From: an uncultured Pelagibacteraceae bacterium
Lineage (GTDB): Bacteria > Pseudomonadota > Alphaproteobacteria > Pelagibacterales > Pelagibacteraceae
Direction: 5' to 3'
NCBI GenBank assembly: GCA_902597695.1
Contig: CACJYH010000005.1
Location: 1 to 40,551 of the forward strand
DNA: 40,551 nucleotides
Part shown: positions 1-7,557 of the stretch, piece by piece
How positions within the stretch are numbered: the stretch's first letter is position 1
Layout: every line of letters begins with the position of its first letter
Program-made: the position numbers and the translations under genes
The notes under the pieces: model-generated
Databases searched by the model: none
What the model was told of the DNA's origin: nothing
Seen by the model: only the letters and a program-made list of their open reading frames with translations

Positions 1-1
1 T

Positions 2-2890
2 GGCTCAAGTGGAGGGACTGATGTATTTACCTATACATTATACGATGGTACTGCAACAACCACCGCAACATTAACCATAACCGTAAATTCTGCTCCTGTA
101 GCAGCAGATAACACAGGGATTGTAAATGAGGATGGTACTCTTACAGTTAGTGATGGAGCTAGTGCAAATAGTATTACAACTGCAGCAATTACCTATGATG
201 CAAATGACACATTTGATATGTCAGCTGTGTCAAGTGAAAATTTTACTGCGGGCTTAGCTTTTAATAACGATGGCACAAGAATGTTTCATGGAGGAAATGA
301 TGGTGATGCGATAAAAGAATATCACTTGTCAACTGCTTATGATGTTTCAACTGCAAGTTATCAGGGGGATGCTCAAAAGTTAGATGTTAGTGGCCAAACA
401 GTTGAACCATTCGGTTTAACTTTTAATAATGATGGAACAAAATTATATGTAAGTGGTGGTCTCGGTGCTGGAAAAGTTTTTCAATATACCCTGGGAACTG
501 CTTATGATGTTAGCACTCAAACTGGTAGTGTAGTAGAATTTGCTGCTGGAGATACTAGGCCATGTGGAATTAGATTTAACAATGATGGAACAAAATTATT
601 TGTAGCAGGTTTTAATGGGGGTAACATTGAGGAAATTCATCTTTCGACCGCATATGATCTTTCAACAGCATCTCGTTCAGACTCTAATCGTTTAGATATA
701 TCTGCAAAAGAGACTTTGCCTAGAGATATAGAATTCAATATAGATGGTACAAGATTGTTTGTTGTGGGAGGTCAAGGTAAAGATATTACAGAATACAAAT
801 TATCAACTGCCTACGATGTATCAACAGGAACTTATGTTGGTGAATATAATATAAGATATGCCCCTGATGGATCTGAAGTTGATAGTGAACCTTTCAGTCT
901 TTTATTCAATAAAATGGGAACTAAAATGTTTATGATGGGTTATAATACTGATGATGTTCATGAATATAACCTGACCAGCCCTTATAACCTTATTAATGTA
1001 AAAGATGAACATGATGGGGATGTCTTAGGTGATGATACAGATGCTGATAGTGATACTTTAACAGTTACTGCAGTTAGAACAGGATCAAGTGAGGGAAATG
1101 GAACTGCTGGAACAGTTGGTGCAGCATTAACAGGAACTTATGGTCAGTTAACACTTAATTCAAATGGCTCATATACTTATGTGGCAAATCAAGATGCTGC
1201 TGATGCTTTAGACTCTGGAGATGTGGTAACTGATAGTTTTAATTATACAGTTTCAGATGGAACAGTAACCGATATAGCCGTAATTGAAATTACAGTGATA
1301 GGTATCAATGATAGTCCAGTTGCAGATGATGAAACTGGCTCTATTGGTGCAAGTAATACTCTTACAGTCACAGATGGTACGTCAGATCTTTTACATGGCG
1401 ACACTGACGTTGATGCTAGTGCATCATTAAATGTAACAAGTATTGTTGCCACTACTGCAGGTGGAAGTGCTACAGCTGTGACACAACTGACTTCTTATAA
1501 TTCAGGCTACACATCTGTAACAGGTAGTTATGGTACTTTAAGGATTGGTGCAGATGGAACTTATCAATATATTGCCGGTTCAAGTGGAGGTACAGATGTT
1601 TTTACTTATACTCTTTCAGATGGAGCAGCGACCGATACTGGTACACTTACTATAACTGTAAACTCTCCACCAGTTGCAGCAGACAACACAGGAACTATTA
1701 ATGAAAATGCAACTTTATCAGTTAGTGATGGTGCTAGTGCTAATGATGTTATCCCTGTTTCAAGAGGAACTGCAGAAGATGTAAGTAATGAAGAGTCTAC
1801 TGTAACAGATGTTATTTTTAATCCTGATGGTACAAAAATGTTTATTACAGGTCCTTCAGGGGATGAAATAAATGAGTATACTTTAAGCACAGCTTTTGAT
1901 CCAACTTCAGCAACTCATGAAAGTGGGAATGTTTTAGATGTAAGTGGAAAGGATATTTACCCGCAGGGTATTGCATTTAATAATGATGGTACAAAAATTT
2001 ATATGGTGGGAAATAATAGTGACGAGGTACATGCTTGGTCTTTAGGTACTGCGTATAGTCTTGCAAATGTTCATGCCACTAATGATTATATTTCAGGATA
2101 TAATACTGCCACAGGTAGTAGTAATCCAAGAGACATTATGTTTAACAATGATGGAACTAAGATGTATATTTTGCATGGTGCCGGCGCTGCTGCTGATGAT
2201 AGAATTTTTGAATATACTCTAAGTACACCTTATGATCCATCTACAAAAGGCTCTGCAAGCAGCCTTGATATTTCAGATCCTGGTGGCCAAAATTATCAAC
2301 AAGGTATGTCATTTAACCAAGACGGGACTAGATTATTTATTGCAATTAATGGAAATGATCAGATTGTCGAATACGAACTAACAACAGCGTTTGATATTGA
2401 CGGAGGACATACTTACAAAGGTGCATATACTGTTGCTTATAGTAATCCAGATCCAGCTGGGATAGCTTTTAATCACGATGGAACAAAAATGTTCAATGCT
2501 GATTTTGCACAAGATACAATTGAAACATACACTTTAGTTAGTCCATATAATTTAGTTGCAAATGTTTCTGGAGAGCATGATGGTGATGTTCTGGGAGATG
2601 ATACGGATGCAAATAGTGATAGTTTAACAGTAACTTCATATAGAACAGGAGCAACTGAAGGTAGTGGAACTGCTGCAAGTTCTGTTGGTTCTGCTTTGAC
2701 AGGAACTTATGGTCAGTTAACTTTAAATGCCAATGGATCCTATAGTTATGCAGCAAACCAATCAGCTGCAGAAGACTTAGACGCAGGTGATGTTGTGACA
2801 GATTCTTTTAATTACACTGTATCTGATGGTACTGACACTGATATTGGAAAGATAGTAATTACCATTGTAGGGGTAAACGACTCTCCAACA
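2..2890 (+). repeat. Higher-order tandem module of about 1.57 kb inside the giant gene (copy A complete, copy B partial)
   Basis: The motif GSSGGTDVFTYTL occurs at base 2 and again at base 1577, an offset of 1,575 bases, followed in both copies by TLTITVNS.PPVAADNTG-type sequence and SDGASAN. The motif EHDGDVLGDDTDA recurs at about 1007 and 2573, an offset of 1,566. The unit is therefore cadherin-like end, propeller block, VCBS domain. Copy A fills 2-1576. Copy B runs from 1577 until the pattern changes near 2890. The unit probably continues upstream of the window. Confidence 0.8.
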
Positions 2891-5464
2891 GGAGTAAATG
2901 ATACTGACAGCGTTAATGAAGATGCTACAATAACACAAAGTTCAGGTTCTAGCCTCCTTGTTGCTGATGATACAGATGTTGATGATCATGATACTTTAAC
3001 TGTAACAGCAATTCAACCGAATGGTGGTTCGTCCTCTAGCGTTGCATTACATAGCTCTTATAATAGTAATGGAACTTCTGTAACCGGTACTTATGGTACT
3101 TTAACTGTTGGTGCTGATGGAACTTATACCTATGTAGCTGATCAAAGTGCTGCTGATGATTTAGATTTAAATGATAATGTGACAGATGTCTTTACTTATA
3201 CTGTTTCTGATGGAGCACAAACTGACACAGCAACTTTAACTATTACAGTTACAGGAGTAAATGATCCTCCAGTTGCTGTAAACGATACTGATAGTGTTAA
3301 TGAAGATGCAACAGTTACTCAAAGCTCTGGATCAAGTTTATTAATGGCAGATGATAGTGATGCTGATGACAGCGCCTCTATAACAGTTACTCAAATCGCT
3401 GTAACTGGGGGATCGAATTCTGCAGTTGCTGGTGGAAGTTCATACAATTCAAGTGGTACTACTATAGTTGGTACTTATGGTACTTTAACTGTTGGTGCTG
3501 ATGGAACTTATACTTATGTAGCTGATCAAAGTGCTGCTGATGATTTAGACGCTGGCGATACTGTAACAGATAGTTTTACTTATACTATTTCAGATGGAAC
3601 ATCTACTGACACTGCAACATTAATAATTACAGTTACAGGAGTAAATGATGCTCCTACAGCTGGAAATGAAACAGTGTATATCAATGAAAATAATACAGAT
3701 GCTACTCATGGAGCAAGAACTTCATCAAATATTACAAAAAATTTTGCAGCTTCTGATTTTACTAATTATGCTGATGCAGATGACGATGATAGTGTTGGTA
3801 TAAAGATTAAATCTTTACCAACTTCGGGTACGTTAACAAGAATAAGCAATGGAAATGCACAATCAGTTAATGACACAATTCTTGTTTCTAGTTTAAGATA
3901 TACTCCAAATGCAAACTCTGAGTCTGATGATAGTTTTACTTATAGAGCTTGGGATGGTGATGCAGTTCAAGCGGTAACATATACAATTACAATTTCTGTT
4001 AACGCTGCACCAGTTGCTGTCAATGATACAGGAAGTATTACAGCGGGTGATGACGATGCTACAGGAAATGTTTTAACAAATGACACAGATAGTGATGATG
4101 CTTCATCAGCTCTAGGAGTTAGAGGAGTTGGCGCAGGTGCTGAAGGATCAACATTGGCAAATTCAAATGTGGGTAGTGCTGTATCAGGTACGTATGGTGA
4201 CTTAACAATCAATAGTGGAGGGGCTTACACTTATAGTGTAACAGGCAATGCAGCGACAATTGCTTTAAGAGCAGGTGAAACTGCAACCGACGTTTTTTCT
4301 TATAAAGTCATGGATGATGAGACAAATGCTGGTACAAAAGCAATAGATATTGGAACAATAACTTTTACAATAACAGGTATCGATGGCGATGCTAAAAATG
4401 AACCAAATCCTGACGAAGTAAAAAAACCTAAGAAAGAAAAAAGAGAAGAAAAAAGACAAAAACGAGAAGAAGATAGACAATTAAAAAAATTAAAAAGAGA
4501 AAAAAGACTTGAACGAAAAGAATTAAAGATACCCAAATCTAAATTAGCTAAAAGTGCTGAATTTAACCAAGGCTTGAAACTCGTAGACTTAGTCGCAGAA
4601 TCGAATTCTTTAGAACTTAAAGATAAAGGTTTGGATATCTATGTTGATAAAATTATTGCAAAACATTCAGATAAAGCACTCAAGGTAAAATTCAAAGTAT
4701 TTAATGACGAGGGGAAAGAAGTACAAAAGTACTATGGTGAAATGAAAGATGGAAGCGCCTTACCAGATTGGATTAAGATTAATCCGAAAACAGGAAAAAC
4801 AAAAACTGATATTCCTAAAGGTATGAAAATGGTGGAGTTTAAGATTATTGCTGTTGATGAAGATAATAATAAGAAGCAAGTAACTGTAGTAATCGATTCA
4901 AAAAAAATTGCTGAAGATAAAGAAATATTAAAACAATCTAGAAAGATAGAAAGAGCAAATAAATTAGAAGTTAAAAATGATGGATCTGTAAAACTGAACT
5001 CTATTAATGAACAAGGAAAAATTGATAAAACTAAGACAGAGGTAATAAATGAAATTGAAGATATTGATGAGTTATTAAAAACAATAGAGCCAAATGAATT
5101 TTTAAATTTAGAGGCAAAAGCTGAAAAAGAAAATTTCGAGGTTGAGCTACCTTGGCAAAATCTTAAATTGGTTTTAGATAATGGACAACAACTTCCTGAG
5201 TGGATTATATATGATCCAAAAACAGGGAAAGTCACTGCAACACCACCAGAAAATGTTCAGTCTATAGACTTAAAAGTTATAGTAGAAAATCCTAATGGTG
5301 AGTTATCAGTTAAAGATATCAAATTAGATTTTGTAAATGAAAATGCTCAAGAAACTAAAAATATTATAGAAAATGAAACTAAATTTGTCTCGTTGTCATC
5401 CCAATTATCCAAAGAATATTCTGATTGGGACGATTATGGTTCTCAATTAATAGATAGATTATAA
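2..5464 (+). CDS. Giant secreted/surface repeat protein (beta-propeller + VCBS/cadherin-like), 5' end outside the window
   Basis: The reading frame is open from base 2, so the gene begins upstream; the first in-window ATG (218) is internal. About 1,820 residues are visible. The order is: a VCBS/cadherin-like end; a block of propeller-like repeats with the recurring pattern FNNDGTKLF...EYTLSTAYD (about 218-1000); two VCBS/cadherin-like domains (about 1000-1670); a second propeller block (about 1780-2560); four to five more VCBS/cadherin-like domains (about 2570-4380) with the typical VTDSFTYTVSDG and TITVTGVNDAP ends; a Lys/Glu/Arg-rich, probably coiled linker (about 4390-4560); and two Ig/CADG-like domains marked by LPDWIKINPKTGK and LPEWIIYDPKTGK. 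No RTX GGxGxD nonapeptides, LPxTG or autotransporter barrel are visible. Aspartate richness suggests calcium binding. The gene lies 21 bases before three adaptor/protease genes and is probably their client. Adhesin-like family membership is clear; its target is unknown. Confidence 0.85.
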   Translation, partial: GSSGGTDVFTYTLYDGTATTTATLTITVNSAPVAADNTGIVNEDGTLTVSDGASANSITTAAITYDANDTFDMSAVSSENFTAGLAFNNDGTRMFHGGNDGDAIKEYHLSTAYDVSTASYQGDAQKLDVSGQTVEPFGLTFNNDGTKLYVSGGLGAGKVFQYTLGTAYDVSTQTGSVVEFAAGDTRPCGIRFNNDGTKLFVAGFNGGNIEEIHLSTAYDLSTASRSDSNRLDISAKETLPRDIEFNIDGTRLFVVGGQGKDITEYKLSTAYDVSTGTYVGEYNIRYAPDGSEVDSEPFSLLFNKMGTKMFMMGYNTDDVHEYNLTSPYNLINVKDEHDGDVLGDDTDADSDTLTVTAVRTGSSEGNGTAGTVGAALTGTYGQLTLNSNGSYTYVANQDAADALDSGDVVTDSFNYTVSDGTVTDIAVIEITVIGINDSPVADDETGSIGASNTLTVTDGTSDLLHGDTDVDASASLNVTSIVATTAGGSATAVTQLTSYNSGYTSVTGSYGTLRIGADGTYQYIAGSSGGTDVFTYTLSDGAATDTGTLTITVNSPPVAADNTGTINENATLSVSDGASANDVIPVSRGTAEDVSNEESTVTDVIFNPDGTKMFITGPSGDEINEYTLSTAFDPTSATHESGNVLDVSGKDIYPQGIAFNNDGTKIYMVGNNSDEVHAWSLGTAYSLANVHATNDYISGYNTATGSSNPRDIMFNNDGTKMYILHGAGAAADDRIFEYTLSTPYDPSTKGSASSLDISDPGGQNYQQGMSFNQDGTRLFIAINGNDQIVEYELTTAFDIDGGHTYKGAYTVAYSNPDPAGIAFNHDGTKMFNADFAQDTIETYTLVSPYNLVANVSGEHDGDVLGDDTDANSDSLTVTSYRTGATEGSGTAASSVGSALTGTYGQLTLNANGSYSYAANQSAAEDLDAGDVVTDSFNYTVSDGTDTDIGKIVITIVGVNDSPTGVNDTDSVNEDATITQSSGSSLLVADDTDVDDHDTLTVTAIQPNGGSSSSVALHSSYNSNGTSVTGTYGTLTVGADGTYTYVADQSAADDLDLNDNVTDVFTYTVSDGAQTDTATLTITVTGVNDPPVAVNDTDSVNEDATVTQSSGSSLLMADDSDADDSASITVTQIAVTGGSNSAVAGGSSYNSSGTTIVGTYGTLTVGADGTYTYVADQSAADDLDAGDTVTDSFTYTISDGTSTDTATLIITVTGVNDAPTAGNETVYINENNTDATHGARTSSNITKNFAASDFTNYADADDDDSVGIKIKSLPTSGTLTRISNGNAQSVNDTILVSSLRYTPNANSESDDSFTYRAWDGDAVQAVTYTITISVNAAPVAVNDTGSITAGDDDATGNVLTNDTDSDDASSALGVRGVGAGAEGSTLANSNVGSAVSGTYGDLTINSGGAYTYSVTGNAATIALRAGETATDVFSYKVMDDETNAGTKAIDIGTITFTITGIDGDAKNEPNPDEVKKPKKEKREEKRQKREEDRQLKKLKREKRLERKELKIPKSKLAKSAEFNQGLKLVDLVAESNSLELKDKGLDIYVDKIIAKHSDKALKVKFKVFNDEGKEVQKYYGEMKDGSALPDWIKINPKTGKTKTDIPKGMKMVEFKIIAVDEDNNKKQVTVVIDSKKIAEDKEILKQSRKIERANKLEVKNDGSVKLNSINEQGKIDKTKTEVINEIEDIDELLKTIEPNEFLNLEAKAEKENFEVELPWQNLKLVLDNGQQLPEWIIYDPKTGKVTATPPENVQSIDLKVIVENPNGELSVKDIKLDFVNENAQETKNIIENETKFVSLSSQLSKEYSDWDDYGSQLIDRL
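3086..3166 (+). repeat. 81-base near-identical direct repeat, copy 1 (copy 2 at 3470-3550)
   Basis: Bases 3086-3166 and 3470-3550 match at 79 of 81 positions by eye; the differences are one internal C/T and the last base. They encode the same stretch of two neighbouring VCBS domains. Synonymous sites are also conserved, so this is recent duplication or gene conversion, not only protein-level conservation. Confidence 0.85.
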
Positions 5465-5485
5465 GAAATATCCTATATTTTAATA

Positions 5486-6223
5486 ATGAAAAAACTAATT
5501 TTTATAATTTTGTTTTTATTTATCAATGTCGTTCAAGCAGACAACCATGATACTACTACTACAGAGGAAGAAATTAGAGAAGCAAGAACTTTAGTCACTG
5601 CCACTGAAAAAGTTTCAATTTCTAGTGAAATAGCAGCGAGAGTTGAAAAAATAAATTTTTTAATGGGAGATGCATTTAAAAAAGGTGATACCTTGATTAG
5701 CTTTGACTGCAAACTTTACAATGCACAATTAGAAGTAATTAAAGCAGATCACAAAAGTGCACAAGTTCAACTGAAAAATGATAAAGAACTTTTAGATATG
5801 AGATCAATTGGAGAGTTACAATATCAATTATCAGAATCAGCTCTTAAAAAAGCTGAAGCAGAATTAACCATTGCTAAACTTAATGTCGAAAGATGCAATA
5901 TTATTGCCCCCTATGATGGAAGAGTAATGGATGTTTACACAAATGTTTTTACTAGCATAGAACAACGACAACCATTAATGGACATTGTAGGAGATGGACT
6001 TTTAGAAGCAGCAGTTGTAGTTCCAAGTAAATGGTTGAGCTGGTTAAAAAAAGGTCATGATGTCAAAATCATTATTGATGAGACAGGAGATGAGTTGAAT
6101 GCGAAAATAATTAGTTTAGGTGCTGCAGTTGATGCGGCCAGTCAAACAATTGAATTAAAAGCTCAGTTTAATGAAAAATATGAGAGTTTAATTCCAGGGA
6201 TGAGTGGGATTGTTAAATTTTGA
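5486..6223 (+). CDS. Periplasmic adaptor (HlyD/RND membrane-fusion-type) with signal peptide
   Basis: This 245-aa protein starts with a signal peptide (MKK, then a hydrophobic stretch to VVQA, residues 1-18). A lipoyl-like half follows (about 45-70, SSEIAARVEKINFLMGDAFKKGD), then a helical hairpin (about 75-130, rich in A/E/K/L), the second lipoyl half (about 135-155, IIAPYDGRVMDVYTN), and a short beta-barrel end with GMSGIVKF. This is the compact form of periplasmic adaptors that normally bridge an inner-membrane pump and an outer-membrane channel. It lies 21 bases after the giant gene, and its stop overlaps the next start (TTGA), so the operon is clear. No pump or channel gene is in view. 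Family assignment is firm; partner and cargo are inferred. Confidence 0.85.
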   Translation: MKKLIFIILFLFINVVQADNHDTTTTEEEIREARTLVTATEKVSISSEIAARVEKINFLMGDAFKKGDTLISFDCKLYNAQLEVIKADHKSAQVQLKNDKELLDMRSIGELQYQLSESALKKAEAELTIAKLNVERCNIIAPYDGRVMDVYTNVFTSIEQRQPLMDIVGDGLLEAAVVVPSKWLSWLKKGHDVKIIIDETGDELNAKIISLGAAVDAASQTIELKAQFNEKYESLIPGMSGIVKF

Positions 6224-7557
6224 GCCAAGATAAAAATATAAAAATTGCAAGATTAATAAGCCTTGAAAAAAAAACTAGAGAAGCAAAAAGTAAAGATGAA
6301 TTAAGTTTCCTTGTTGTAAATGAAACTAGAGAAATAATTGATTACACAACCTCATTTTTATTACTTAAAAGTCCAACAGATAAATATCATGTAGAGGCAG
6401 TTTCAGATATTGCTTCAGTTGATAGAACCGCACCATTAATTACATTCGTTGAGAGTATTGTTAATCATAAATCAAATCAAAATCTTAAAGAGATAGAGCA
6501 AGTTGATTTAGATAAATTTTCAAAAAAAATTAAAAAGCAAAAACCAAAAAATATTCCTCAATATTTACTGCGTATACCAATTTTTTCACCTCAAAGAGGT
6601 CTGCAAGGATTTCTTTTATTAGCTCGAAATGAAATTTTTTCTGAGAATGAAAATGAATTAATATCACATTTATCAAGAACTTATGGTCATGCTTACAATA
6701 CATTTTTAATTAATTATTCAATTAGAGATTTTTTCAAAAAAAATTTTACTGGAAAAAAACGTTGGATTACAATTTCGGTAATTATATTAATATTTCTTTT
6801 TCCAGTTCGAATGACTAGTACTGCTCCAGTTGAGGTGGTAGCAAAAAATCCTTTTTTAATTACATCGCCATTTGATGGAGTGGTCAAAAAAATTGTTGCC
6901 AATAACAATGATCAAACAAAACCCGGTGAGTTATTGGTTTTATTAGAGGATATTGATTTATTAAATGAATTTAATCTTGCAAAACAATCACTGCAAGTTT
7001 CTGAAAAAGAACTTCTAAGAACAAGGCAATCGTCTTTTACCGATAATGAACAAAAATCAAGATTGGCAGAACTTATGGCACAAGTTGATTTAAGAAGAGT
7101 AGAGTTAAGTTCTGCAGAGAGAAAACTAAAAAATTCAAAAATATATGCTGAAAAAAAAGGTGTAGTTATTGTGGACAGAAAATCTGATTGGCAAGGTAAA
7201 CCCGTGTCAGTGGGTGAAAAAATATTAACTATTGCAGATCCCTCGAAAATTGAATTTCTCATATGGCTACCAGTAAAAGACTCAATCGTTATCAATGAAA
7301 ATGCTGATACCAATATTTTTTTAGATATAAATCCTATGAGTTCTTATAAAGGTAAGATTTTACGATCTACTTATGAGCCAGAACTCTCGCCCGAAGAGGT
7401 TCTTTCCTATAAATTAATATCAAGTTTTGAGGGTAATAAGGATACCCCACGAATAGGTTTACGAGGAACAGCTAAGGTTTACGGAAATAGAACTATTTTA
7501 TTTTATTATTTATTTAGAAAACCCATTACATTTATTCGACAATTAATCGGCATATGA
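6220..7557 (+). CDS. GAF-domain / HlyD-type adaptor fusion, membrane anchored
   Basis: This 445-aa protein uses a TTG start at 6220 inside TTGA, overlapping the previous stop by four bases and implying translational coupling. Residues about 1-165 look like a GAF-type sensory domain in the cytoplasm, ending in ISHLSRTYGHAYNTFL. One transmembrane helix follows (about 185-202, WITISVIILIFLFPVRM). The periplasmic part has lipoyl-like halves (about 212-245, SPFDGVVKKIVANNNDQTKPGE, and about 305-335, YAEKKGVVIVDR), a coiled-coil hairpin between them, and a C-terminal barrel. GAF domains usually bind small molecules or interact with proteins, so export may be gated by a cytoplasmic signal. The GAF call rests on fold pattern only and is less certain than the adaptor part. 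Confidence 0.75.
   Translation: MSQDKNIKIARLISLEKKTREAKSKDELSFLVVNETREIIDYTTSFLLLKSPTDKYHVEAVSDIASVDRTAPLITFVESIVNHKSNQNLKEIEQVDLDKFSKKIKKQKPKNIPQYLLRIPIFSPQRGLQGFLLLARNEIFSENENELISHLSRTYGHAYNTFLINYSIRDFFKKNFTGKKRWITISVIILIFLFPVRMTSTAPVEVVAKNPFLITSPFDGVVKKIVANNNDQTKPGELLVLLEDIDLLNEFNLAKQSLQVSEKELLRTRQSSFTDNEQKSRLAELMAQVDLRRVELSSAERKLKNSKIYAEKKGVVIVDRKSDWQGKPVSVGEKILTIADPSKIEFLIWLPVKDSIVINENADTNIFLDINPMSSYKGKILRSTYEPELSPEEVLSYKLISSFEGNKDTPRIGLRGTAKVYGNRTILFYYLFRKPITFIRQLIGI

Noticed and set aside
218..230. ATG at 218 as the true start of the giant protein
   Set aside because: The frame continues upstream to base 2 with clear VCBS/cadherin sequence and no signal peptide follows ATG 218.
2800..3660. 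Regularly spaced repeats that could suggest a CRISPR array
   Set aside because: The repeats are in frame, encode VCBS domains and have no short unique spacers.
4732..5235. 167-aa open frame on the - strand inside the giant gene
   Set aside because: It mirrors the Lys/Glu-rich coding strand, giving a Ser/Phe/Leu-rich product with no domain and no ribosome site; a shadow of the real frame.
6912..7313. 133-aa open frame on the - strand inside the GAF-adaptor gene
   Set aside because: Low-complexity Ser/Phe/Leu product, antisense to a strongly supported coding frame.
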